DNA from: Earliella scabrosa
Taxonomy: Eukaryota > Basidiomycota > Agaricomycetes > Polyporales > Polyporaceae
DNA: 64,000 bases
Reading direction: 5' to 3'
NCBI GenBank assembly: GCA_022605405.1
Contig: JABYQQ010000008.1
Span: 1,674,001-1,738,000, forward strand
The position numbers were made by a program, and so were the translations under genes. A model generated the notes under the pieces. That model ran no database searches. It was not told the DNA's origin and saw only the letters and a list, made by a program, of their open reading frames with translations. Below, one piece after another: positions 1-11,339 of the stretch (positions within the stretch are counted from its first letter, which is position 1; each line of letters begins with the position of its first letter).

Positions 1-660
1 CATATCCATAAGTACTATAGTCGTGATACGATATTAGGTGAGACTCCGACCATCACCGAGCAGAAACGTCTTCATCAATTGCGTAACGAAGACACAGACG
101 ATTGTCCGTCCGTGATGGAACTTTTCATAGGTATGAGAGTAATGATACAAGAAAATCTCGCCTTCATGAACAACGTTGTTAACGGTGCGGTAGGAACCAT
201 CGAAGGTATACGGTACGAAGAAGAGGGCAACAAAAGATACGCAATAGTTTTGTATGTAAAGATACCAGGATCCGGACGCGTATGTCAGAACACGGAGGAT
301 GACGTGATTCCTCTTTTTCCCGAGAAATATTCGTTTCAATGGGCCAGGACAGAGGACGATGTAGTTAGAGTGAACAGAATCCAGTTTCCAATCTTACCAG
401 CTTATTGTTATACAGATTACAAAGCACAGGGGAGATCACTAGATACGGCAATCGTAGATTTAACGAGTGCAAGATCATTACAGGGTGCATATGTTATGCT
501 ATCCAGAGTACGGAACATCAAAGGACTCGGAATTTTACGACCGTTCTTACAAAGCAAAGTGCATCAGAGACTTCCTCAAGAGATGCGGTCAGAATTCGCA
601 CGACTAGAAATGTTGGACGAGATGACAAAACAAACACATATGAACAGAGAGCGGTTGTAA
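1..660 (+). CDS. PIF1-like ATP-dependent DNA helicase, C-terminal part (5' end outside window)
   Basis: The frame is open from base 1 to a TAA at 658-660, giving 219 residues of the C-terminal part of a superfamily 1B helicase. Near the end are the diagnostic stretches YTDYKAQGRSLD (motif V region of PIF1/RecD-type helicases) and YVMLSRVRNIKGLGILRPF (motif VI, with the arginine finger). The Walker A and B motifs would lie upstream of the window. In Agaricomycetes this protein type occurs both as dispersed PIF1-like genes and as the helicase half of Helitron Rep-Hel proteins. No Rep domain or Helitron 3' hairpin with CTRR could be identified here, so I cannot say which this is. The visible part has no stop or frameshift. 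Confidence 0.85.
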   Translation, partial: HIHKYYSRDTILGETPTITEQKRLHQLRNEDTDDCPSVMELFIGMRVMIQENLAFMNNVVNGAVGTIEGIRYEEEGNKRYAIVLYVKIPGSGRVCQNTEDDVIPLFPEKYSFQWARTEDDVVRVNRIQFPILPAYCYTDYKAQGRSLDTAIVDLTSARSLQGAYVMLSRVRNIKGLGILRPFLQSKVHQRLPQEMRSEFARLEMLDEMTKQTHMNRERL

Positions 661-1078
661 GTGAGACACAGTAGTTGATAACAAAGGGACCGATTAGATC
701 AAAACAAGGAAAGGTGCATGATGATGCAAACCCCACATGGATGCCGTCAACTCGTATTCGATGGTCGATAAATCATATTATATCTTGTGGTTTGTTGTGA
801 TCGCAGTTACGGCGAGTCGATGACAACTGTTGGATCACAGTCTCGGTCATTAATCACTCGCTGCAGGGTAGCGAGTGGCGCGTATTAATATCGGTTGTGC
901 TAGTCGTCTGCTGGTTCAGCTACGAATATCTTTCGAACGTGTCCTCCACGTATACTGGTCAGATCACCGAAGATACCGTGCGTACGTGATACGGTATGAC
1001 GACTGCTGTAACTAATATTCACGCGTGCGATCTTGTATGCAGATGTACCACGTTTTGGCACACGCAAATGGGCATGAC
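661..1078. other. Intergenic, no gene recognised
   Basis: Sequence between the helicase stop and the first F-box-like gene. I see no convincing coding exon, repeat or RNA gene. The last part must hold the promoter of the F-box-like gene that starts at 1079. Confidence 0.5.
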
Positions 1079-2217
1079 ATGGCGCCTGTAGTGAACGCAA
1101 TTCATATACTGGAGTGAGCCCGAGTTGTACTGTCAGTAACGTATACTAACAACAGCACAGCCTACACAGTGAAATCAAGGACATGATTGTGGACGAAATG
1201 GATCTACCGTCAGTGACGAATTGGCGGGCGACCTGTAGGGACAGCTACAACGAATCGACGTCATCGATTCGACGAGGAGTACGCCGTGTCATCAGACCTT
1301 ACCTTATCCACGCCGAACCCTTGATGACCCTCGTCGCTAAATATCATGCAGTGATAGGGGGGGTAGCGGCGGTAGCGTTTATCCTTCGAGATCCTTCTAT
1401 CTGCGACAAGCAACTGGACGTCTACAGTTCGCGATCCTATTACGCGCACCTCGTCGAGGACCTCATCCGATGTCCGGGAATACGCTGTAATATTCGCACT
1501 ATCAGGAAAACGCCCCTCACTCCTTCATTCATCGGTGACAGGCAGCTAGCGTCGCAGACAATACTTGAACTCGTATCGGGAAGGGTTGTCGTAGTTCATC
1601 AGTCTACCACACCCAGTCCGTGTTCACCCATTGTCCGCTCGCCGCTCTCTGCGCTGATGAACTTCGTCACCAATACTTCGTTTGGTTGTGCTTACCCTCT
1701 CCTTACCTTACGCCGACGCTCTCTCCTCGCGGATATGCGTCTCCTCACTGCCAGCTGTATGGAGACGTACGCCACGGAGGTTCTCCTTCACCATAGGTTT
1801 TCTTTCGCGGTCAGTCCAACCGCATGGTCTGACTTGCGCACCACCGATCTGGAGCCTCCAAACTCAAATTCGCACTACTGCCTCAGGCGGCGGTTCCTTT
1901 GTCCACAGCAGGGCCGCTATTTCGGAGACAAGGGGTCGTTCGTGGCGCAATTCGATCCACTGTTTGGCACAACTGCAGTCGGGCAGTCACACTCTGCGCC
2001 GTTTGGACTGATGGTTGTATGGCGGCTGATGAACACTTTCGAATGTGTGGAAGGGTGCGACGTGCGTGATCCCACGCTGGACGAATGGCTAGTGTCTACG
2101 GTTGTGATTGTTTCGCCCGCACCGTTTTTCTCTAACGCGGCACTCCACTCGAATGAACGTAATCGAGGAGAGTTCAATAGCCGTCGGGACCGCGGGCGAC
2201 GTGCCCGGTCGGTGTAA
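1079..2217 (+). CDS. F-box-like protein, divergent family, copy 1 (363 aa)
   Basis: Model: exons 1079-1113 and 1161-2217, joined in frame to 363 residues. The single 47-base intron has a GTGAGC donor, an ACTAAC branch site and a CACAG acceptor. Residues about 11-40 read like a short F-box: LHSEIKDMIVDEMDLPS followed by TNWRATCRDSY. The rest is a family domain shared with two other genes in this window. Shared blocks are VIGGVAAVAFILRDP, a CxPxxRxPLSALMxFV block, TFGCAYPLLTL followed by RRxLLAD, CPQQGRYFGDKGS, and PFGLMVVWRL followed by a Cys-rich turn. F-box proteins recruit substrates to SCF ubiquitin ligases, so a substrate-adaptor role is an inference from the N-terminus only. The C-terminal domain is not one I can name. 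Confidence 0.75.
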
Positions 2218-2272
2218 CACGTAGGAGCAGAAACTGATCTTGGATGTTGATCAACCCTTATACTGACTATTC

Positions 2273-2593
2273 TCAGATGTCATATTTGAAGGTGCGACGA
2301 CGTTGGCGAGGTAGAAGTGGAAGATCAGGGGATGAGACGTTGAGACTGATAGTGTTGTTTTTCACATTCGTTTTGACGGTATTTGTAATGTAATGATCAC
2401 TCGCGTATATCGTGCAGCTCGTAACTGTTTCAAACGCGACTGGTGTTAGATCAGTGACAAAAGGTACCGGAATATTGGTGCCTGACAAGTTTCTGGACTG
2501 GAAACGACTATACGGGCGACCACATTCAGATAATCGAATTTCGACATCAGACGCGACGAGCATCTGATCGTGGATGAGTGCGTATCCATTCAA
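2273..2593 (-). CDS. Possible coding exon, unknown
   Basis: An open frame of 106 residues on the minus strand with a protein-like middle and a basic end (RQRRRTFKYDI). I do not recognise the family. Readable upstream exons were not found, and the plus strand is also open over part of it. It may be the last exon of a small minus-strand gene convergent with the F-box-like gene, or chance. Confidence 0.25.
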   Translation of the reverse strand: MNGYALIHDQMLVASDVEIRLSECGRPYSRFQSRNLSGTNIPVPFVTDLTPVAFETVTSCTIYASDHYITNTVKTNVKNNTISLNVSSPDLPLLPRQRRRTFKYDI

Positions 2594-3461
2594 GAAGGCG
2601 TGCGACAGGTGGAATGGATATCTTCACGTTCCGTCTGTCGTGCATATGTATTGCCCACTTCGTACCCAAGATTTCCCACTAGTGGCGGAGCGTGGTAAAA
2701 CCGCTTTATATCAGTGGCGGTGGCGTCGGAATAACTGGACAAATGACATGTTCATTTCGTCAGTCGAGGTGTCGACATCATGCATCACGGCCGGAGCAAT
2801 AGCAGCAGTATAGTTTAAGAAGGTCGGCTATCAATAAAATCGGACAGGCCATAAGATATATATACGTACTGCAGGCACAATGAGCAGATGTCCTCCGCTC
2901 ATCGCGCGCCACATTGACATCGATATGATTATGCTTTGGTGTGTATACATTGTACGTGGTATAACAACACGGCTATTGATGCAGTACAAGACAGATACAC
3001 ATGCATTCCGGTTTGCAACACAAATCTATCTCAATCATTGCAACTCACTCATGCGACGTTCCACAGTGATATACATCAACTTGCAACCCATGAGAACGTC
3101 ATCTCTTCAGTTATGGTGCATCTCATATGTGACACTGTCAGTTGCTGTGAAGACAGTACGTGAACATCTGCTACTTGTTCTTATTGCTTCACTCAGCAAC
3201 AAGAATGAACTTTCTGCAGTGAAATTATGCCCCCATGTATCCACATGCTCTATGACATCTACATGTATGACGTAAGATATTTGACGTGGTATGAACAGAC
3301 GCACAAGAATGTGATCGAATGTTCTAGAGAGAGTATTATAACCCTTGATCGAACGTTCGAAAGAAGGTTGAAAAGTGTTATATAGACGATGTACAGTGTA
3401 CGTATACTGAGAAACGCACGAACTTTCCCTATCATCGAAGGGTCAGAGTTATCATCACCTC

Positions 3462-4184
3462 ATGTCATTCGTTGCATCACCTGTTGTTTACCCCCAACCA
3501 TGCACCTACTGCGGACAAATGGCCTATACATGGTGTTCGAGATGTTGTACCACAAGGTATTGCTGTCAAGAGCATCTAAACAACGTACGAAGTACCTGGT
3601 CTATACTCGCAGATACACATTCTGATCTATAACGGCAGGACTGGAGCCGGCACAAACACAGCTGTGTTCCTATCAATATACAACATCGCTCTACCACAGT
3701 CACCGGTTCTGTACAAGAGTCACAACATGTAACCTGCGGGTACATTTTTTGGCCGAGTGAAGGTATGTCCAACGTCTGTGATGTTAAATTTGATAGCACG
3801 TAAAACAGATGTTGTGCAGATAAACCTCTACAGGCACACATCCATTATCTTCCTCCGTTGTATCGAAGCAATGCTACCGAACGTCCAGTACCTTTACTAA
3901 ATCCAATATTCAGAACTGGTGCACCTTCAGAGTTGGTACTTACTAACGGACTACAAGAAATAGAACTTCGTTATCCGCTGAGCATATGGTATTGTCCGCT
4001 CTCTTTCGAACAAAAGATAGATAGAAACAAAGCTGTATCTGGCATTGTAAAAAACTGTGAACACTCGGTTTGGTACGGGGCAATCGTTGTTCTTAAATAC
4101 GGAGGAAGATCTCAGACAGCGTTCGTGGATGTACAGGAGACAGACCTAGTGACATTGTCTGCATACTTTATGGATTTATTGTGA
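3462..4184 (+). CDS. MYND zinc-finger protein, copy 1 (203 aa)
   Basis: Model: exons 3462-3584, 3639-3762 and 3820-4184, all GT-AG, giving 203 residues. The MYND finger is at the N-terminus: PCTYC, then WCSRC, then RYCCQEHLNN at the exon 1/2 junction, then WSRHKHSC. This supplies the expected C-x2-C, C-x2-C, C-x3-C/H and H-x3-C ligands. The C-terminal 120 residues (RYPLSIWY, then WYGAIVVLKYGG, then ETDLVTLSAYFMD) form a domain shared with the second copy at 35.8-36.6 kb, which has introns at the same two positions and phases. MYND fingers bind proline-rich peptides and are often found in transcriptional regulators. The role of this small fungal form is unknown. The ATG at 3462 was chosen because it opens the MYND frame; upstream ATGs are in other frames. 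Confidence 0.75.
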
Positions 4185-6150
4185 TCTCATCAGACGTTCG
4201 TTACGGATTAGTATCACTGTACCGCACGCACTAAGTTTTTCAACTGTCATGATAATTGCACGCCAAGGTGCGCGCAGACCGCTGTAGATATCTTGGCGGG
4301 AGATATCGGTCGAGAAAGTCTTCAGTTTATTACCAGCAGGTAGCTGACCGCCGGTGTTTCGTTAATCGCTTTACTTGATATTTTCAAGACGTGCGGTGCA
4401 CAACAATTATACATCAAAGCCTCCGTTGCGGATTGTTTGTCTGGAACATACTTTCACGCAGGCGTAGTTGTGCGCGTGATTAATCGGTGATGTCGTGTGG
4501 GGGTTGTTCACAACAATGCTGAGTTACTTTCAAGAGCGTCGATCTCATTTAACGACACTGATAAGCGAGAGCGAGAATACGAAGTCAACGTCTGCGCGCG
4601 GTTCTTTAGTAGTGTCAAGAGGGTGTGTAACAACATTGCAAATACGTGCTACAATGTCGCAAGATCAGTCCTTTAGCGTAGTGAAGTAAAAACGCACTTA
4701 TCACCACGTTCGAGAGGACACGATATCTGAAAAAACAGTTGCAAGTAATCGCTGTCGGCGGTGGTCGTTGTTGCATCCACAGAGAACATCGATAAACGAT
4801 GTGGGCCAGCAACTGTCACAGCTCGGGAGGATATGTTCGAGGCTGAAGAAAAAGCGAATGTTGTAAATGACTCAAGAGAACATGACACCACAGCACGCCA
4901 GCGATAGCAATCTCACACCACACGTCGTCGAGAAGATGATTTCAAACACGCCATGGATGTCATCCACGTCGATCGCAGCGGGATCATTCATACTTCAATG
5001 GCTGTGAGGCGTGCGGGATAAAACGGGCAGCGTCGATACACTGCATCAAAGTCGATACTTCCGCACGTACGTCTTCAGCAAGTATGTCAACACCAGATCA
5101 TTCTTCAGAGTGTACGGATGCGATACCAATCAACGGAACACCTACCTGCATACTGACATACCTAACTATAATAAAATAGTCAGTAAGCCCCACTCAAAAA
5201 ACAAGGCATCAGCGTAATCCTGACAACATCGAACAACGGTCAGAATGGTTACCTCGACATTGACTCAAACGTACGATTCGCTTGTATGGAATTATCTCGA
5301 ATGCAGGTACAAGGTCCGCGACAAATCGTACGAACAAAATCCACTGTCGTTCGATCGCAACACGGGTGACAAGATTCAAGGTCGTATCCACCAACCACAG
5401 TTGAGTCGTCGCCCGAATTGACGGTTTAAAACGTTACAGAAGTAAGAACTTACGTAGCAGAGCACACCGAACATCTAGCCTTTCTATATTGTGCTACGCA
5501 GACGACTTCTGACGGGTTAGAAGTTGACCTAGTTCATCAAGGACTGTCGGCATCCTGTACTCGTTAGACATACCAAGTATCGAGATAAGGACGGTGGTGT
5601 CGTTATAAGCTGAAGTAGATGCGTCATGACAGCAGATCAACATCAGCAAGTGAGTCAATGATGAATTCATCAAACGGCATGAACGACTGTTGTAGATTGT
5701 AAGTACTTACTGGCGTTCGTAAGCGTCAAGACGGCGAAATTGTGCATACAGTCAACGAGTTACGAAATATTAAGACGAACGAGTTTGCAGAGTTTCAACA
5801 TCAGACAATGGGCCGCAGTGGGGGGACGAAACAAAATTGAAGTTGGAGGCGCTTACACGCGATCGATATCAGACACGTGGCGCACAAATACTACGACGGC
5901 CGAGCCGGAGAGACCTAAGTCTAACCGAACAGCGCCCGTGAGCGCTAGTTGATTTTCTCCCGACCATCGTCTTCGACTCGCGGTACTCATGTCCGCTCAT
6001 CATTCACGGCTCTAGTACTTTAGTATGGCTTTAAGATTCTACTCTACGAGCTTCACCGATCACCGATCGATACGGTCGACATCCTCCCAACTAACCTAGT
6101 CGTTGATGACGGAGAGATGATCCACCGATCGGTTGCGAGGACGGCCGAAA
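4185..6150. other. About 2 kb without a recognisable gene
   Basis: Only short open frames on both strands. Nothing matched a family I know and no repeat stands out. Decayed coding sequence cannot be excluded. Confidence 0.5.
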
Positions 6151-7924
6151 AGAAGTTTAAGCGCACGACCCGCTCGATGCAGACCGACAACACCAAGCAA
6201 TCCGACGCCAGTGCAACCTTTGCGGCTTCTGGTCCGCCCCCTGCCTCGAAGCTTCGACTGCTACAGCAGTAACCGCTGTTGCGCCAACCCCCCTTAACGC
6301 GACGCCTCGAGCGGACGTACCGCTAGCTAACACCTCAGGTACAGCCGCGATCACCGCTGTTCCTGCAGCGGGGGGTTCAGAAAACAACTTAAGCCGCTCC
6401 AGATCCAATCGTCAAGCCGCTTGTCACTCAGGGGCATCTCATCAAAATATTCGGGCGCATTGTCGAGCTGGAAGTGTTCAAGAACAACTCGACTGCGTTC
6501 GACGTGGTGTCTTACAATGATGCGGTCCAACCTACGCTGTTGCCCAAAGGTCGCGCTCTCCCTCTCATTACGCCGCCGATTCCAGCCTCACAGTAGAGGT
6601 CGAGAAAGCGAAGCTACCTCAGCTTGTTCATCGCGATGGCGGCATGCAAGTGATCACGGCGAACCGTCTTCTCATTGTACCCGGACGCCAAGTTTCAGTT
6701 CTAACTCTAGGTGAGCATTTATCATTGCTTGTCCGCTCGCTTGTTCTGCACGCTCACATGTCTGTACGGACGCACGGACAGACGCACGCGTGCACGCAGG
6801 CACGCGCACTGTCGCGTTGTACTCGTTTGTCCGCGCGCATGCACGCTCGCTTGCACGTCTTCAGCGTTACTACTTGTCTGCACGCTCGCACGTCCACTCG
6901 TTTGCACGGCTTATCGCGTGCCCGCACGTCCCAGACGTGGCATTTCTTTTTTGCAGAGGTGATTACGGCTCGGCTCGTGGTCTCCACGCATCAGCATATT
7001 ATAGTTCTCCTACGTCCGCGTTCTCGATTGTTGTGCTCGCACTCGTAAGCGTTCCAGAGATGACTCATTACGTGCACTACAGCCATCCCTCTGGAAGCGG
7101 ATAGGGCCGTCTGCCCGTGCCACTATGTCCTCTATCACCACCACCCCCCCTTAGCACGCACGGCGGTCGTTCCCCATGAGAACGAATCACCCCTAGCCGT
7201 GCTCGCCGCGAAGGAGAGTCTAGAACGCAATGGCGAATTAAATATGTCCGTCGCCGACTGGTTGTCTCCCGCCACAGCCGTCGAGTCACTTGTTCATAAA
7301 TACCACAGTGACTGGTGTGCCGACGCTCTGTGCGAACATCACGTCTGCATCCCTCATCTCCCACAACCGTATAACTAGGCAGCCGCTCTCACGTACGACC
7401 GCAAGGAACGTGCGATAGCGTCATCTGATCACATCACCGAACTGGGGACCTTCAATGTCCAGCGCGTGAGCACCATTGCGAGCACGCTCGATTACCAGCG
7501 AGCACTGGAAGCGTTGTCATTGTTTAATCACCGACGATATAAAACCACAGCAGACACATGGCAAAAAATATCGCTCGTTTTGTACGACGGACCCAGGACG
7601 CGTCAACTGTGCTCGCAATTGTTATGCGATCAGAACATGCTACTCCAGACATTAACAGACTTGAACGGCAATACATGGTCTAGCAGTGACATGATTACGC
7701 TAGCAACAACATTTCAATGTAGCAAACCGCAGGAGACTATGGCTACAACACTGATTACTAGAACTCACTGCCAAAACATCCAACCTTCGAACTCGCACGT
7801 TCGCGAATTTGTCCGAACTTCACAACCACTACGTCACATGCACCTCCATGGAGTCGTCATCAACAGGAGCAAAAGCGGCACGTTCCAGTACCTCACGCAC
7901 CACACGCATCTGGATCACAGTTAG
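6150..7924 (+). pseudogene. Degraded plus-strand gene of unknown family
   Basis: Several stretches read like protein but lie in different frames. These are an Ala/Pro/Ser-rich part around 6235-6420, a segment with FGRIVELEVFKNNSTAFDVV near 6446-6600, GGMQVITANRLLIVPGRQVS near 6640-6700, and a longer segment from 7378 to a TAG at 7922-7924 (TFNVQRVSTIASTLDYQRAL, then DGPRTRQLCSQLLCDQN). The frame changes and the G/C-rich repeat at 6.7-6.95 kb between the parts point to decay or insertion rather than simple introns. The coding character suggests a fungal multi-copy gene of unknown function. Its end overlaps the end of the convergent minus-strand gene at 7829-8287. Confidence 0.45.
6715..6935 (+). 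repeat. Degenerate CACG/GCTCG-rich repeat block
   Basis: Repeated variants of TGCACGCTCGC, GTCTGCACG and ACGCACG over about 220 bases. The units are imperfect and I could not fix one period. Several overlapping open frames here are by-products of the repeat. Confidence 0.5.
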
Positions 7925-8287
7925 CACGCCGCTCTGAAGCAGTTCGTTGAGCCAAGCGTCGCGGGAGGACATGCGCGCGAACACTCGCATGTACGCAGAG
8001 TCTGCAATGCCGTACGTCTTGAAGACTTCCGCGAGACGTGTTGCGTCCTCGCGAGGCAATCCCGCGGCGATGAGAACTTCGAACATGGGCGTGGACGATA
8101 TCTCAACATCATCAGCCCTAACACGTACAGTTGCGCCAGCAGGACCCACCGCACTAGTGTCAACACCGCCGGATGTACCTGGTGAGGAGATCGAAGGTCT
8201 TGCATGGCTGCGTGTATTGGGCGGTGTAACAACGACATACGCGCGGTTATGACGAGAGTGCCGAGGAACCGCTTTGTTCCCCGTCAT
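7829..8287 (-). CDS. Small protein with a possible SAM-like helical domain (152 aa)
   Basis: A single-exon frame of 152 residues from an ATG at 8287 to a stop at 7829. The N-terminal 55 residues are basic and Ser/Pro-rich (disordered). Residues about 65-140 are predicted by eye to be helical: FEVLIAAGLPREDATRLAEV, then YGIADSAYMRVFARM, then WLNELLQSGVLTVIQMRVV. That resembles the short-helix pattern of SAM or SAM-like domains, which mediate protein-protein contacts. This is a fold-level guess; no catalytic residues are seen. It is convergent with, and overlaps by about 96 bases, the degraded gene at 6.15-7.92 kb. Confidence 0.5.
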   Translation of the reverse strand: MTGNKAVPRHSRHNRAYVVVTPPNTRSHARPSISSPGTSGGVDTSAVGPAGATVRVRADDVEISSTPMFEVLIAAGLPREDATRLAEVFKTYGIADSAYMRVFARMSSRDAWLNELLQSGVLTVIQMRVVREVLERAAFAPVDDDSMEVHVT

Positions 8288-9620
8288 TTGAACGTGATGA
8301 CTGGTGGCCGCAGATGCTAAGATACGAGGGCGAGACTCGAGAGTTGCATCGCTCGCGGCCTATGATGTGGATTGACCGTTAATAAAACACCCTCAACGAG
8401 CCGCAGACGTCCACTTACAGATTGAACCCCTCTGTTCCTCGTGCGGTGCGTCGGAGGAGGTGCCAATGAAGATTGAGTATGTTGCTTGAGCTCCCTCTTG
8501 AGGTAGTGTGTGACTGGCCACCCTCCTTCGAATTCACGTAGGACGGGAAGATGACGGAGAATCTACGCACGATAAGATCAGAACGCGCATCGTGGTGTCG
8601 TCACTGACTTACGTCTTCCTTTACGAGCCGCAGCTTGATGGCATCTTGTCTGCCGTATGCGATATTGAGATCGATGCCATGAGCGATACAAGTGGCTCGT
8701 ATGAAGGACTGCTATAACGGTCAGCACGAGGTTGACAAGACGCCGACAAACAACCTGTACTCGCCAATATGTCGGAGAACACGTCGCCGCAATCCTCCAT
8801 ACACATTTGCTCTTGCAGCGAAGTACCATCGGCGGGAACGGACTTGTAGATTCGTCTGCACGTGAGAGGAGGTGGTGGGATGAGCTGGAGATCTACGCCG
8901 TTGCGGTGTTAGTCTCGTAAAGATGAAAGGAACTAGAATCACCAATAACTCACCACTCATGATAAGCATCCGCCCAGCGCACAGGCAGATTACAGCACAC
9001 GAAGATGCAAGACGTATAGCAGGATAGATCAATAAGAACGGGGTAGACGGACGTGGTCGAGGGACAAGTTTGTGCGCGCCAATGGCTGCTGCGGCAGCGA
9101 CTAATATTGGTCCGATAAGACCGGACCGGATATCGACACGTGTCATGATCTGTCGTGACGTTCGGCGCTAACTTCATTCACTTACTAAACATAGAGATGT
9201 TCAGACAGCACGGAACATCATGGAGTATAAATGCGAACCAGTCCGCGCGAAGTACTAGTACTGACAACAATAACATGTCGTGAGCGAGCAAATAGCATGT
9301 GCTCACGCGAATACCTTGGTATACCAACACGAATCACCAAGTATCTCTAGATTCTGTACTGACACTGTAGGTCTTGTCGCCTTATCCTCGATTTTGTCGT
9401 ATACCTTGTTATGTTCGCTATGAAGTACAAGGAACGCGAGAGCGAGTGAGGTCGTAGCTGTCCTCATGAATGTGATGTTGATTCCATACTCATCCTCCGG
9501 ATCTCATTACGCCTCTCCATGCCCCACATCCCGGTCTACTATCTGCGTTTGTACCCTAGTCGACGTGGATGTACGAGGCCGTAAACGCATTGAAGATCGT
9601 GTGGTGAAGGTAGACCAGGT
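8288..9620. other. No confident gene
   Basis: The minus strand from about 9150 to 8580 has open frames in which a hydrophobic, membrane-like segment (about 9120-8960) is followed by a Cys-containing stretch, but no start, splice pattern or family could be settled. The rest shows nothing recognisable. Confidence 0.4.
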
Positions 9621-9639
9621 GTTACGCCTGTGATCTGTT

Positions 9640-10560
9640 ATGAAGGGCGCAGATATCAGAAGCAGATGGAGAGAAGGAGGGCGGAAGAAGACGTGTCATG
9701 ACATGAGTCAAGGACATGCATCGAGAAGGGAGGCGAGCCGCCGAGGAGAGCAGAGACGCGCCGAGGACGTGTGTCAAGAGCAGGACGCACCGAAAGGGGG
9801 ACAGGGGACAGAAGAGGACGACGGCAAATACGAGAGGAAGAGGGCCCAGATGCCAGGACTCGAAGCACGTGTCGAAAGAAGGACATGTTGGAAGGAGAGC
9901 GTGGATACATCGAGGACACGGGTTAAGGACGTTAGTCGAGGAGGGTAAAGATGCGTTGAGAATGGCGGACACATGAGAACGATGGAGCCCGGTCGCTAAG
10001 GGTGGACTGGTGAGAAGAAGGGTGAAGACCCGTTGTAGAGAGCGGACAGCCGTTGCAAAGGTTGTACAGTGCTTGATGACCTCGGCGGCCAGGGCGGCCA
10101 CACGTGAATGAGAACAAAGAGCCATGGAGGAGGGCAGAGACGGGACGATCGGGGCCGTCGGAAAAGGGGGGTACGCGTCATGTACGTTGGAGACAGATCG
10201 CGAAGGGTACAGCAGCGAGATGTCGTGGAGGAGAGAGACGCGTCGCCGGGGTTTAAAATGCATTGTGGAGGTCAGAGACGGGGTACGAAGGGAATATACG
10301 GCATCAGGAGCATAGAGAAGGTAGGGGCAGGCCCGTGGAGACCAGAGACGCGTCCAGAACACGTCTCATGTGCACGGAACATAATGGGCTTGTCGTAGAC
10401 CGGGAGACAAACGCCTGGGATCGGCGTGAATATCTTGCTGGCATGAAGAAGGCGTGGTGCGACGTACAAGCAATCTAACGTCGAGGATGCGTCGCGCATG
10501 TGCGTAGCTGGGGTGGGCTTGTAGATGTGAGCACGTCCAGACGAGGAGGTGCGAAGAAAT
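9640..10560 (-). repeat. Degenerate ~20-base minisatellite, left arm (inverted)
   Basis: On the plus strand this is a purine-rich array of imperfect units such as GGAGGGCAGAGACGG, GGAGACCAGAGACGCGTCC and GGAGGAGAGAGACGCGTC. Read on the minus strand it has the same core (GACGCGTCTC then C/T-rich) as the array at 11.34-12.42 kb. Long open frames in all six frames here (for example minus 9622-10362) come from the repeat and are not genes. Confidence 0.6.
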
Positions 10561-11339
10561 CAAGTGCAAGGGTAGGTAGGTCAGAAAGGCTAGACAAGAG
10601 CATGAACGGCAACGTACCTCTCATATTCCAAACCAAGTCCTTTCTACGCCATTTCTACTCATTGCTTCACCCAGGCTTCACCCCAACTAAGGGATAGAGG
10701 ATGTTTAGACAGTCGTTCAGCAGGCGTAAGACGTGTTGAGGCAGAAGACACGTTGAGACAACAATAGATGCGTCCTGGAAACCGGAGTTGCAAGATTAGA
10801 GAGGGTGGAGTACGATGCCAGTACGAGTTTGATATTGGAGAAGACAAGACGTCGGAAGCTATTCCAAGCCAGTGTTGTTGGTCATCCAAGGCACCCGCAC
10901 CAATCGTCGGCTGAAACAGCACAACTAGTCTGCACTTGTGAGAGCCATCCCCCGGCGCTGGAACAATATCTAAGCTGGAGGACAAGGGCAGATGAGCACA
11001 ATGGAGAGCATGGAACGGAGATGACTCCTCCTCCTCCTCATGCGATGCGCATCGAGAAGGATTGAAGCGGAGTTTGAAAATACGGAAATGCCCGTAACTG
11101 CGTCTCGGTCCGTTCAACGTCGTGCTTCTGCGCATGAACACCTCTCTTTCAATTGGCATGGACTCGAGACGTCAGGGTGAAAACCGCTGTAGGGATTTGG
11201 TCGGACACATATGAGAGGTATGTCATGCTCTTGTCTGGCCTGTATGACCTTCTCACTCTAGCGCTAGACTTGTCCATACGTCCTCAAGACGTCTTCAATG
11301 GTCTTGGGCTCTACAGATTTGAAACCAGTCACCCACCAC

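Noticed and set aside
1..660. Helitron element
   Set aside because: A PIF1-like helicase alone does not define a Helitron; no Rep domain, TC start or CTRR hairpin end was found.
9622..10362. 246-codon minus-strand open frame, rich in Ser, Pro, Leu and Arg
   Set aside because: It lies wholly in the degenerate minisatellite; overlapping frames on both strands are also open, so it is a composition effect.
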